From NCBI GenBank assembly GCA_015680685.1, contig MNCI01020454.1:149706-213705 (forward strand): 64,000 bases of DNA. The letters are read 5' to 3'. This DNA comes from Gnetum montanum (Eukaryota; Streptophyta; Gnetopsida; Gnetales; Gnetaceae). Shown in pieces: positions 49,259 to 60,222 of the stretch; position 1 is the stretch's first letter, and the number at the start of each line of letters is the position of its first letter. The position numbers and the translations under genes are program-made. The notes under the pieces were generated by a model, which did no database searches, was not told the DNA's origin, and worked only from the letters and a program-made list of their open reading frames with translations.

Positions 49259-50431
49259 GACAATTCACAAATGGACGCAACATTTTCAGCACCACTAACT
49301 TTGACAGGCCCATACGGGAGGGTAGTTAGGCAATTCAACCCTATACTAGTGGAAATTAACCCTCACTTTGACGACGTAACTATAGCCACGTCGGAAACGT
49401 CCCCGGAATGGCCAGAACAGTCGACGCGCACGCTAGACCTGGAGGCTGGGGACATAACCGAAGACCCACTCAATGAGGTTTCTATAGTTATGGATAAAGG
49501 TGAGGCCAAAATGCTTAAGGTTAGTTCTTTACTAGACCACAAAACGCACGATTCTATAAAACAAGTCCTGCAAGACAACATCACAGTATTTGCATGGTCA
49601 TACGACAATATGCCGGGACTAGATCCCAGGTCAATCCAGCGTAACATAATCTTAGACCCGCAGATTATAGTTAGGCAAAAGGTACAAAAAATCAAGCCAG
49701 AGATCGCGCTAGCCGTGCGTGATGAGATCACTAAGCTGTATCAGGCTAGTTTCATCCGCGTAGTCGACTACTCGGATTGGGTATCTAACACCGTAGTCAT
49801 CCCAAAGAAGACCGGAAGCATACGCATCTGCATAGACTTCCGAGATTTGAACAAGGCCACGATCAAAGATAACTTTCCACTACTGAGTATCGACCAACTA
49901 GTCGATGCGACAGCTGGGCATGCGCTTCTGTCCTTCATGGATGGCTTTTCGGGCTATAACCAGATTCGCATCAACCCAGAACATCAATTAACCACAATGT
50001 TCATGACGCCCTGGGGCACCTTTTGTTACACCATGATGCCTTTTGGTCTAAAAAATACTGGAGCAACGTATCAACGAGCCATGACATATATCTTTAGTGA
50101 TTACCTCTTAGGGAGACTGAATGACTATGTTGACAATATAGTTGTCAAGTCTTTAAAGTCAGAGGATCATTCAGAAGACCTGGAGTTCGTCCTCAAAAGA
50201 TGCTCCAAATACGACCTCCGACTTAACCCAAAGAAGTGCGTATTCAGAGTCAAAACCAGACGCATGCTGGGGTTTGTGGTGTCGGAAACTGGCATATGAG
50301 TTGACCCTGATAAGGTCAAAGCCATTGTCAAGTTAGCGCCTCCCACAGACCTCAAGCAATTACGCAGGTTACAAGGACGATTACAGTTTATACGCCGGTT
50401 CATCTCGAGATTAACCGACAAGCTACACCCT
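49259..50431 (+). pseudogene. pol: Element A reverse transcriptase
   Basis: This is a Ty3/gypsy RT. Motifs in order: VVIPKKTGSIRICIDFRDLN (49795-49855), LLSFMDGFSGYNQIRIN (49925-49975), GTFCYTMMPFGLKNTGATYQ (50010-50070) and YVDNIVVKS (50125-50155). The active-site box is normally YVDD; the second Asp is Asn here, a G-to-A type change that should abolish activity. A TGA at 50297-50299 interrupts the connection region (ETGI-stop-VDPDKVKAI), after which the same frame continues through LQFIRRFISRL toward RNase H. The frame has no ATG near its start, consistent with expression by splicing from protease. Confidence 0.93.
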
Positions 50432-51545
50432 ATGCAACATTTGCTTAAAAAGGGGGTTAATTTAGAATGGATGGAAGATTGTCAGCGTGCGTTCGACAGC
50501 CTAAAACAAGAACTTCAACACTTACCGACAGTTTTCCCACCACAAAAAGATCTACCATTTTACATTTACCTCGCAACTTCAGATGTAGCGTTAGCAGCAT
50601 TACTTTGTCAAAGGAGGGATGATGGATTAGAAGTGCCCATCTACTACTTGAGTCATGCTCTATATGCGTACGAAACGAGGTACAACAAAGTGGAGCGTAA
50701 CTGCTTAGCATTAGTATTTACGCTCAAAACGTGTAGACATTACCTTTTCCGTAGCCAAGTTAACATCATATGTAAAAATAACAACCTTAGGACCATTACG
50801 CACAATTTATACGAGAGTAGCAAAATAGCTCACTGGAAGGCTATCACAGCAGAATTCGACCTGCATTATGTCAGCCAATCTTCTATGAAAGGCCAGGCAA
50901 TAGCTGACCAGTTAGTAACATCACCTATTGATAGTCAAGCAACCATAGAGCCTGAGTTTCCAGACAAACATGTACATAGTTTAAGCCCTATCTTAACAGG
51001 CCTCGAGGTGACGTTGTATTTCGACGGAGCCTCAACCGCAAAAGGTGGGAGCGCCACCACCGTTATTACGCTATCACCTGAGGATGTGCGTCTCCACGCT
51101 TATCGCTTGACCTTCCCCTGTACGAACAATGTGGTAGAGTACGAGGGGCTCCTCAGGGGATTGCTAGCTGCAAGCAAACTCGATGTTCGACACTTGGCAG
51201 TTAGGGGTGATTCGATGCTCGTCATTAATCAGATCACAGGAGTCTACGCCTGCAAAGCTGTACATCTACAGCCCTACTGCGATATGGCTAAAGATCTTCT
51301 AAACAAATTCGCGACCATCGATGCCCAACACGTGCCATGCACTGATAACACATTGGCCGATACACTAGCTACACTGGCCTTAAACGTGTCCTCACATCTG
51401 CTCGACACTTGTCCTACTTTAATAACAGATTGTACAGGTCCTATCGTTCAGGCGATGCACATATCTTCCCTTCTCGTAGAGAGCACGTCGGAATGGTATG
51501 ACAACATTAAAACTTACCTCTTACATGGCGAGTTACCACAAGAAG
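50432..51545 (+). pseudogene. pol: Element A RNase H plus second, archaeal-type RNase H
   Basis: The standard Ty3 RNase H occupies about 50500-50750 (YLATSDVALAALLCQRRDDG, YYLSHALYAYETRYNKVERN). A second RNase H follows at about 51000-51370 (LYFDGASTAKGG, NNVVEYEGLLRGLLAASKL, LAVRGDSMLVINQITG, CTDNTLADTLATLA), with the D-E-D order of acidic residues visible. A duplicated, archaeal-type RNase H in this position is a known mark of the Tat clade. Its role is removal of RNA from RNA-DNA hybrids during reverse transcription. The frame is shifted near 51545, where the integrase part continues in another frame. Confidence 0.9.
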
Positions 51546-52718
51546 GATGCAATCCGCAAGCTAGCTAGGCAGTACATAATCATAGGAGACAGTACTCTCT
51601 GTAGACGCTCTTTTGATGGCATGCTGCTTAGTTACGTTAACAAGGAGCAAGCGAAGCGTATCGTTAGCGAGGTTCACGAGGGATTATGCAGAGGACACGT
51701 AGCACCTCGGGTTATGGCTTCGAAAATCTATCACTTAGGGTACTACTGGCCATGCATGGAAAAAGATTGCCTGACAAAGGTTAAAACTTCTGACATGTGT
51801 CAGCGTCATGCAAATCTTATACACGTGTCACCTACAGAGTTACATACAACTCAGATAACATGTCCATTTCAACGATGGGGACTAGACATTATAGGTCTCA
51901 TCACGCTGAAATCTTCCGCAGGTCATAGCTTCATAATCACCACCACTGAGTACTTCATGAAGTGGGTAGAAGCTATTCCTTTAAGGAAGATCACATCTCA
52001 ACAGATTTGCCATTTCATCTTAGATAACATTGTAACCAGATTTGGTCTCCCGATGACTATCGTGACCGACAATGGACCACAGTTTAGTAGTACAGAGACC
52101 AAATCCTTCTGTGATAGCCTTGGCATTAAAAAATCTTTTTCCTTGCCCTATTACCCGCAAGCGAACGGTCAATCTGAAGTAACAAACAAAGTCATCATCA
52201 ATCTACTCAAGAAAATGCTAGACAGTAATAAGAGACGGTGGCACGAAAAGATCCTCTATGTGCTATGGGCATATCGCACTACCTGTAGGACAGCTATAGA
52301 TAGTACACCCTATAGCCTAGTCTACGGATCCGAGGCGGTGCTGCCCCTCGAATTGCAAATCCATTCTCTGAGAATGGTCCTCTGCACAATTATAAATGAG
52401 GCTCAACACACCGAGTCTCAGATCACGGATCTGGATTCAGTAGAAGAGAAGCGGATACAGACACTTGATACAATCGAAAAGTATCAAGACAAGTAGAGGC
52501 AAAAGCATCGTCACAATCTTTAGCAGCGCCCGATCAAGAAAGGGGATTTAGTTCTCAAGGCCGTTCGCGAACCAGTAGGCAAATTCTCTGCAAACTGGGA
52601 GGGTCCTTTCTTGGTGACTAATGTGTACAACAACGGAGCATTCAAGTTAGTGGATGTCGACGGCAACCAATTACCAAACCCTGTCAATCACATATATCTA
52701 AAGCGGTATTACATATAG
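51546..52718 (+). pseudogene. pol: Element A integrase
   Basis: The zinc-binding part reads HEGLCRGH...TSDMCQRH; the usual CxxC is SxxC here, so one zinc ligand is lost. The catalytic core has the D-D-E acids in WGLDIIGLIT (51875-51905), VTDNGPQFSS (52060-52092) and PQANGQSEVTNK (52155-52190). The C-terminal part after two stops (52497-52499, 52533-52535) keeps GKFSANWEGPFLVTNVYNNG and ends YLKRYYI at 52718. The protein would insert the cDNA and make the five-base duplication seen at the element ends. It is inactive as it stands because of the frame break near 51545 and the stops. Confidence 0.92.
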
Positions 52719-52744
52719 TGGCATCTCTAGTGTGAATATCAGGT

Positions 52745-53212
52745 ATGGCAACTATTTTCCGCTATGACGTAAAACTGGCATTCCTTGCATGCGTCCACCA
52801 TGACGCTAAACTGGTACTGACCGTCCGCCATGACGCTAAACTGGCAAGTTGTAACCATCCGCTACAATGTAAAACTGGCAATGTTGTACAGGTCCGCCAA
52901 GACGAAAAACTGGCTTCTTTTGCACACGTCTGCCACGACACTAAACTGGCATCAGCTGTCCGTCATGACATAAAACTGGCAAAGGCAAGCAACCGTTTGC
53001 TGAGACGTAAAACCAGCATAGATTTATCCTTGGGTCATGACACGAAACTGACATCCACAGCACGGTCTGTTGAGATCTTAAATCAGCCCCGCCATTGTCC
53101 GCTACAACGTAAAACTAGCATTTGTTGGTCCGCCTAGACTCTAAACTGGGACCATGGTCTGCTGATACTTAAAATCAACAACGACAGTCTACCAGGACTT
53201 AAAATTGGGGTT
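52745..53212 (+). repeat. Minisatellite of about 14 units with core GACGTAAAACTGGC
   Basis: Units of 29-38 bp start CCGCCATGACGCTAAACTGGC or close variants and carry unrelated variable tails. The array starts just after the integrase stop. The minus-strand B1 element has matching units at about 59740-60000 (GCCAGTTTATCGTCGTAGC). The core TAAACTGG resembles the TAAACTAG of the intron minisatellite. Confidence 0.92.
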
Positions 53213-54306
53213 TACAAGCCGCCGCCATGCAAATCAAGTGAGTGTAATCATCCCTGTGCAGCTTCACGTCAAGCGAGGTGGGATACTGGGACAATCCCAG
53301 CGTCGCTACCCCACCGGCATCCTACTGATTCCTCAGATGTGCTGAAGGGCATACTACTAACCCCTTGGAGATACCGTCACCGTGCCCATTCCAGCGGTGG
53401 TACCTCTAAGAGGTTAGTTCTGTCGCCTAGAGCCCCAAAGGCATTTCCATCAATTGCGACTTTGGGGATCTTCGCTCATCATCGCTATCAGGCCCTAGCT
53501 TCATAGATTCATCTGGCTGGTTCTTTACATAACCAGTCAGGTGTGCCGAGTCTGATGATCTTTGGCAGCGATATGCTAGGCTGAGCATCAAGGCTAAAGA
53601 CTCTGGCCTCATGCTATAGTTCCTCCTTCACGGCCCGATTACTTCATCTCGCCTCTGTTGGCACTCGTTTCAACAACCTCACCTTTTGTTCAGACGAGCA
53701 ATGGTACCCTATGTTTTCTTCATTGGTTGTAGGTTACTCGCTTCAAGGATGTCGTCCAAAGGTGCATTCATCTGAGTGGCGAAGTGCGAACAGCATTTTG
53801 AAATGGCTGCTCGGGTTAGCTTGTCCACTTAGAAGCATATCCCTCTTCACCTTATAATCCTACCTTTAGCTCCTACTTCGTTTCATACCTACCATCTGCT
53901 TCCTGTACGCAAAAGCTACATACACAAGAACCTGTTTTCCGCACTCGCATTGCAATCAAGTCCATAAATTGACATAACGCAATTGCGTGTCATAAGCAGA
54001 GACATCGCAGAAGTGACGCACTGTGCTCCTTCTACACACATTCCTGCTAAAGTCTGCAACAGAGAAATCTCAGACTGATGCACTATGCTCGTCTGAAAGC
54101 ATTCCCGTTAACACAAGTATGCATATGTTTCTGTGTGTTCAATGAGCGTATTCCATACTCCCACCATCTTGCTTCATTTGAGTCTTCCCCAAACCTGTTT
54201 CCTCTTGTACCATTCTATCTCCTACTGCCTCCATCTTTGCTCTTCTATGTTGATAGGGCAACACTTGAATAGCCATTGCTGAATGCTGCTAGTGCTTTTA
54301 CCTCTC
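53213..54306 (+). other. 3' untranslated region of element A
   Basis: About 1.1 kb between the minisatellite and the PPT hairpin. No conserved ORF is seen; the small open frames are not shared with the A' copy. The part from about 53930 to 54240 aligns, reverse complemented, with 63600-63850 of A' (shared GTGACGCRCWRYGCTCCTT and GCTCGTCTGAAAGCATTCC). Confidence 0.8.
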
Positions 54307-54307
54307 C

Positions 54308-54381
54308 GGTGTTTCACATTCTTTGTCGACGTCTTTCGGGCAGGCCCTCTAACCGTCAATAAAGAGGGGCCATTGAAACAC
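54308..54381 (+). other. Polypurine tract enclosed by a hairpin (GGTGTTTCA...TGAAACACC)
   Basis: The PPT is AATAAAGAGGGGCCAT (54357-54372), abutting the TG of the 3' LTR. The first nine LTR bases, TGAAACACC (54373-54381), are complementary to GGTGTTTCA at 54308-54316, so the PPT can sit in a 56-nt loop. A', B1 and B2 have the same arrangement with changed but still pairing arms. The loop also keeps CTTTGTCGACG. The PPT primes plus-strand DNA synthesis. Confidence 0.8.
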
Positions 54382-55901
54382 CATGGAAATTGCGAGTCAG
54401 CCTCAGGCAAAGATTCGTGAATCGGGCACGAGTACATGACAGAATTCCAGAAAGAAGAACAAGACAGGACAAGGCAAGGAGGCGCGTGGCATCAAGACTT
54501 TAGTTCCCTTTGCAGATTTCTCATCTCACTATGTTTCCATATTTACGCTATAGCATGTAGCATAGCGTAATGACGCTTTGCGTAACATAGTTTGACATTC
54601 AAAGGTAGCTTACTTCAGCAGCTTTGGCAAAGCCTAAGGCCTAAGCAGCGTAATATGCGACTTCCCATATATTTTGGCTAAGTCTTTTGTCCAAGGCCGA
54701 GTTTACGCTCAGTACGCACGGCAACGTAATGAGCATCGAAAAAGTCAAAAAGAGATCAACAACACACAGTAGATCGGCGCTTTTATTTTTTACACATTGG
54801 CCGCCTTACGCTATTTACGCAACGCAGTGTGTGTCATCGTCAAAATAAATCATTGCTTACGCTTCACTACGCATGGCAGCGTAATTGAGCATAAAGCAGC
54901 TTGAATCTATTGTCTTCATGCTTTATTACGCTCTTGTACGCGACACAATGCGTACGAGCGTAATGTAGTCCAAAATCAATGGAGACATGTTCGACCCACA
55001 TTTGTCACTCATACACACAATACGCAGATGCGCGTATTGTGCATAGATACAGGATTCAACACAAGGATAGTCAAGTCAGCGATCTTTCGAAAAGTTTGAA
55101 ACACGTTTCATCACAGCTATGCCTTCTCCACATATCGTCAAACCTATAAATATCCCAGTTCGCGAAGAAAAGAGCATGGCAACAGACGACCAAAAAGCAA
55201 CAACAATAGAGAGACAGAGATAGGAGACACTTCGCTTGAACATTGGCAGTAAGAGCGATTACCCTTTGATGAAGACACAACTTTCTACATTGGCGATTAT
55301 CGACAGCTCCAAGCAGAGACTACCTAAGGCAAAAGGAGCAGACCAAAGATCCAGACATCATCTGGTGTTGTTTGTGAGTTTCTATTGATCAGAAGCAGTT
55401 GATCAATAGACGTCAAAACTTGACCTTCCTTGCATCTCTTCTCTGGCCTATAAGGTAGATCGGATTCTATTCTGCACTTCTGCTCAGACAGTTTGCTTGT
55501 TTCTTGTTGCTTTTTGTTTACTTTATACAAAACAATCGGGGTCTCCCCAGTGTAACTTGAATATACAAAATACTCATTTTTCCAGGTCAAACTATAGATC
55601 TTGCAATTACGTGTTTCTCTCGTGTCTGACACCTGTTGTCGTGTTGATGCTATCATCGTCGTTACCATTCATCTACATCGCTTTTCTCTCATTTCGCGAC
55701 TCACCGAATCATATCGTTCCACGACACATTTGTAATCTTCATTGGTTCACTGATTAGTAAGTCCCTGTCTGATTGACAAGACCATTCAGGGCGCCGCGGA
55801 TTCGTTTTTCCAGCATAGCCCTCACGCGGATCCATGGTTAAAACTGTGCACATGGGATTTTGTTTGGTATTTTCCAGCTGCTGACATTTTCCGTCGTTAC
55901 A
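54373..55901 (+). repeat. 3' LTR of element A
   Basis: It runs from TGAAACACCATGG to CGTCGTTACA, 1,529 bp, one base longer than the 5' LTR. The TATA box is at 55145-55152. It differs from the 5' LTR mostly by transitions. Confidence 0.94.
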
Positions 55902-55906
55902 AACAA
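55902..55906. repeat. Right target-site duplication of element A (AACAA)
   Basis: A perfect copy of 38581-38585, directly after the LTR CA. Confidence 0.92.
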
Positions 55907-55950
55907 GGCTCAATTTAACATGGACAAACAAAGCAATGAACACAAAATTT
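55902..55950 (-). mobile_element. PLE3 remainder, 5'-truncated
   Basis: Continues the PLE 3' region seen at 38491-38585 (AACATGGACAAACAAAGCAATGAACAC matches 28920 and 33680) and then breaks off after about 45 bp. PLE3 is thus only about 140 bp of the element's 3' end, followed by telomere-like repeats. Confidence 0.82.
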
Positions 55951-56175
55951 TTTCAAGGATTATTAAGATTATTAGGATTTTAGTGGATTTGGTTTTAGTG
56001 TTTAGGATTTATGATTTTAGGATTTAGGGTTCTACGATTTTAGTGTTTAGTGTTCTATGGTTCTAGATTCTAGGATTATGGATTAAGGATTTTGGATCTA
56101 GGATTCTAGGTTTAGGAATTAGTGTTCTAGGATTCTAGGGTTTAGGGTTTAGGATTTAATGCTTAGGGTCTTAGG
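55951..56175. repeat. Short telomere-like block, TTTAGGG orientation
   Basis: Variants such as TTTAGGA, TTTAGGG, TTTTAGG and TTCTAGG fill this stretch, with the canonical pair GGGTTTAGGGTTTAGG near 56140. It has the same strand orientation as the 6739-28550 array. It ends at the LTR B1. Confidence 0.88.
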
Positions 56176-58576
56176 TGTACTGTCTCAAATTGTCAGTGTA
56201 CAGCTGGAATGAAACGGACACCGAGAGATCTACAGACAGGCACAGAAGACCCTACCTTTGCTTGAGGGCGAGCTAGAACTGATGAAGGTAGAGTACCTTG
56301 GGTGGTCCGCATGCAGATCAAACAAGGATTTCCCCAAACGTATGCCAATGTGCAACAAGATGGGTTATGTGTAAATAGCGTAATGAGTGCAAACTAAAAC
56401 ATAAATATGCAGAAATGTAAGAAGAGAGATAGGAAAGAATAAATGTAGATTATAACAAATTTTAATTGAAAATGAGGCAATTTTATTGCAAAAATGAGGA
56501 TTACAGTGCATCGGTCTGAACGCAGTTGTGGGACTGACACAAGGCGGACAAAGAGCCCCGGTGGATGCGGATGGATGGCGGTATGCTAGTTTTGACTACA
56601 GGAATAACATAAAGGCTTTATGTTTAGCGTGAAGGGTTCAAGTACAGCGTACAGGATTAGTGTCCAAATTTGCTCCGTGTCCCCCAGTTCGTAAAAAATT
56701 ACAGCCCCTCATCTAGTGAAAAATTGGGGTTTTTATGAGACCCTGGGCGTTAGATTCTGATCTGGAAGGGTATGAGTGGCCATGGGTGAGAAAATTTCAG
56801 GTCAGATGACATGTGGCTACATTGCCTGAGTGCGAAGAACATTACAACTGTATAGTGTGCTACATGCCAGTGTGTACACATTAGGCGTATACGCTCCACA
56901 TGATGGACAGCATGTGGGCAAGCATGAAGAATGTTTATTACATTTTGAACTATGAAGCTAGTTTTGAGCATGGATCTAGATGTATGATGTCCTAAGGATT
57001 CTTACTATCAATTTTTGGCTCATTTAACCTTGATTTGATAGGGTTTTAGCAGGCTCCAAAAGTGTACACGTTGGGCATGCAGGCCAACGTGTGGGCCCAA
57101 AAATTGTAGTTTTGGAGCCTAATCTCTTAAACTAGAGTTTTATCCTTGTTTCCTAAGTGTTGGTGATTCTCCAGGGCATCCGAGGGCTCATTTTTGCTTC
57201 ATTTTGACTAAGTTTTGGGCATGTTTCTAGTGTGCACGCTGTGCTGCACGCCAGGCATGCAGTCTGGGCATGCAAGGCCAAAAATGACCCTTCTGATGCC
57301 TAAAATTGATGTTTATAGAGCCTACGCACTTTTAGATTCATTGACCATGCCTTGAGGGCTAACTCCATGTCAAAATCTTACCTTAAATGCCCAATCAACC
57401 TTGTTCAAAGTGGTGCATGCTCGTCTACATGCTGGGCATGCAGGCCAGCGTACAAGCATGAAAGTGCCACTTTTCAAAGTTAAAAATTTATTTTTGGAAG
57501 CCTTAGATGATGCATAATGGTTTCCCTACATCTGGGAGTTTATTTCCTATGAAAATCATTCTTTGAATTCCTGTTTTGGTCTGTCTATGATGGTACACGC
57601 TAGGTGTGCAGGCATGAAAACCCATAATTTGGAGCCCAAAACTTGATTTTCAGGAGCCTGAGAGCTACTGGGGACCTTGGTGAAGATCTTAGGGGGTCCA
57701 GACACTTAATTTTGGCATGTTTTGGCTCATTTTTGAGGCTCAAAAGTTGCTACACGCTGAGCTATACGCCAGGCGTACACGCTGGGCATGCAAGGGTGAA
57801 AACCCATTATTTGGAGCCCAAAATTTGATTTTTAGGTGCTTGAGAGATATTAGGGACCTTGGGGAAGGTCTTCGGGGGTCCAAATGCTCAATTCTAGCAT
57901 GTTTTATCTCCTTTTTAGGCTCAAATATTGCTGCACGCTGGGCTGTACATTGGGCGTGCAAGGATGAAAACCCATCATTTGCAACCCAAAATTTGATTTT
58001 CAAGTGCCTAAGAATTGCTGGGGGACATTGGGGAAGGTCTTGGGGGGGGGGGGGGCCCAACCNNGGGGGGTCCATACGCTCAATTCTAGCATGTTTTGGC
58101 TCATTTTGAGGCTCAAATGTTGCTGCACGCTGAGCTGTACACTAGGCATTAGAATTGGGGTTGCGAGGATGAAAACCCATAATTTAGAGCCCAAAATTTG
58201 ATTTTCAGGTACCTGAGAGCTACTAGGGACCTTGGGGAAGGTCCTGGGGGGTCCAGATGCTCAATTATGACATGTTTTGACTCATTTTGGGGGCTCAAAA
58301 GTTGCTGTACGTTGGGCTATACTCTGGCCAACGTACACCAAGGTGTGCCCAGAGTATACTTGGTTAAAACCAAGTATTTTGAACCCAAAACTTGAAATTC
58401 CTAATGTTGGATGCTAATGTAGTCACCTGTGGGTTCCGAGGAACTCTTTCTTGTCCAATTATGCTCCGTTTGATGCTATTTTTAAGGTTTGCAAGTTTCG
58501 GTCATGCTGGGAAGCATCATGACTTAACTTGATTCTTGTTTGAAAGTGCTGGGTCTAAAATTTTTGTGGTGTTTCA
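56176..58576 (-). repeat. LTR B1, minus strand, expanded by internal repeats (2.4 kb)
   Basis: On the minus strand it starts TGAAACACCACAAAAATT (58576) and ends ...GTACA (56176). Both ends align with LTR B2; the shared block AGAAGACCCTACCTTTGC at 56243 and 60702 marks the 3' part. It sits next to a PPT-like tract at 58577, so it is a 3' LTR. Its extra 1.2 kb compared with B2 is mostly the repeat block near 57045-58395. Confidence 0.8.
57615..58361. repeat. Tandem repeat of about 170-205 bp inside LTR B1
   Basis: Four units begin near 57615, 57793, 57963 and 58168 with GAAAACCCATAATTTGGAGC or variants. Each goes on through GGGGACCTTGGGGAAGG and GGGGGTCCAGA to TGTTTTGGCTCATTTT and a GCACGCTGGGC palindrome-rich end. 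More diverged units extend upstream to about 57045. A G-run with two unknown bases (58063-58064) lies in the third unit. Confidence 0.85.
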
Positions 58577-59739
58577 TTGGACCCTATTTGTTGATGCTTG
58601 GAGGAATCGACCCAAGAGGCATCGACAAAGAAGTACAAAACACCACAAGCAAACTTGTAGCAAGAATTGCCCTTTGGCACTTGGCCAGATGTCATTGCAC
58701 TGTGTTTAAAAGTACCTGGGATTGGGAAATGAAGTTTTTAGATGATGTCAATTGTGGGATTGGAAATTGATTAAGGAATTATGCTGGTGTTGCAGAGGAA
58801 TGTTTATGAATGCAAACGGGCCATGTTGGTTCTTGATAATAGCTAGTATCTAGCATACCCAAAACCAATGCATGAGATGTGTGCATCCTTTGGAGGAACA
58901 AGACTCTTGCATCTAGTTTAAGAGAACTTATTGACACAACCAAAGCCACGCGATGACATAGCATGCATTCTTTGGAGAAACAGGACCCTGTTTTGTTTCT
59001 AAAGGAACCTATTGTCCATCAGACAAAACCACACAGTGAGATGAAACATGATGGTTTGAGACATGAGTATTTCTTTCCAAGACAACTGCCTTCCCACCTA
59101 GGGCTTGTGTGGGAAGTGCCAAGGGTCTTGTGGTTTGTTTTGCTCTTTGCTCTCTCTCTCTCTTTTCTTTTTATTTTCTGTTCTTTTTCTTTTTTTTGTT
59201 CTTTTTTATTTTTTTATTTTTTTATTTTTACACTCATTCTCATATGTTGTGTTGTGTGTTGCAACTACTTGAGAGTGTCACAGTGTGAAACGTATGCTCA
59301 AAGTTTTGGGGTGTACTTGGTGTAACTAGGAATTGTAACTGGGTAGGAAGGGGAACAAGATTGTTGGGGAAATGGAGAATGTATTGGGAACTAGGAATGT
59401 ACTTTTGAATAGATTAATTAACCTGGTTATGTGTGTCAGAAACAATGTGATACCTTGTCACCGTGATGAAGTATATCTGTGAACAAGCACCATTGGGTGT
59501 CATCTTGCAAACACAAATCCAAGAAGACAAGAAAACCACAAGTGAATGAGTTAGAAAACACTTCAGACATGAATGTGACTAATGCAAATGGAGGTACCAT
59601 GTGAAACTTAAGGCAAACAAAATGAGTAGAAATAGTGTTGTTAGAGCCGGTGTGATGAACGATGCAGCAGGCATTGATGAAGAAATGTCATGAATTACAG
59701 TAGTAGATGAATGTGCTAGAAATGATCTTGCTAATTTAT

Positions 59740-60000
59740 AGTCTTAGCGGACTGTCGTGGGTTAGTTTTATGTCATAACCCATTGGACGTTGCCAGTTTA
59801 TCGTCGTAGCAGATGGTGCGATGCTAGTTTATAGTCGTGGTGGACTATGAAGAGGCAAGCTAGTTTATATTCTTAGCAGACTTTGGTGAATCAAACTATG
59901 GTAGTTTAATGTCATACTGGATGATCTGTGGTATCAGTTTACTATCATGATGCCAGGACTATTCTGTGGTATTAGTTTTAGGTCATGATGCTAGGACCGT
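59740..60000 (-). repeat. Minisatellite of the B1 element, counterpart of 52745-53212
   Basis: About seven units on the minus strand carry a CTAAACTGGC-like core (plus strand GCCAGTTTATCGTCGTAGC, GCTAGTTTATAGTCGTGGTG and variants). They are more diverged than in element A. Confidence 0.8.
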
Positions 60001-60134
60001 CAGTGTGGATGCATGCATGTGCATCCATATGATCCTGTAAACAAAAGCAACTAGAGAAAATAATGTTATATAGCAACTATAGAAAACATGAAGTAAAATG
60101 CACAAGTAAAAAGAAAACAATGCAAAAAGGTGGT

Positions 60135-60222
60135 ATTTTAAGGCCATTTCGGGCCATAGTTTAGTTTAAGGCCTTTTCAGGCCACAGGCTAGTTTAAGGC
60201 CATTTCGGGCTACGTGCAAACG
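60135..60222 (-). repeat. Minisatellite of the B1 element, counterpart of 44398-44577
   Basis: Three units with plus-strand core AGTTTAAGGCCATTTCGGGC, about 32 bp apart, match the GGCCTTAAACTA units of element A's intron. Confidence 0.85.

Larger units (their letters stand above)
38586..55901 (+). mobile_element. Element A: complete 17.3-kb Tat/Ogre-like Ty3/gypsy LTR retrotransposon
   Basis: The element is bounded by LTRs 38586-40113 and 54373-55901, each TG...CA, with AACAA duplications outside. In order it has PBS, leader, gag, protease, a putative intron holding an antisense gene, RT, RNase H, a second (archaeal-type) RNase H, integrase, a minisatellite, a long 3' untranslated part and the PPT. 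The second RNase H and the protease-RT intron are hallmarks of the Tat/Ogre group; the great length also fits. All ORFs carry stops or frameshifts and the RT active site reads YVDN, so it cannot move on its own. The two LTRs differ at several percent of sites in their first 150 bases by eye, so insertion is not recent. Confidence 0.93.

Noticed and set aside
57643-58201. Overlapping open frames on both strands in LTR B1
   Set aside because: They translate the 170-205-bp tandem repeat and cross unknown bases; no coding evidence.
59150-59325. Hydrophobic open frame that looks like a membrane protein
   Set aside because: It is a translation of a pyrimidine-rich low-complexity tract (TTTTCTTTTT).
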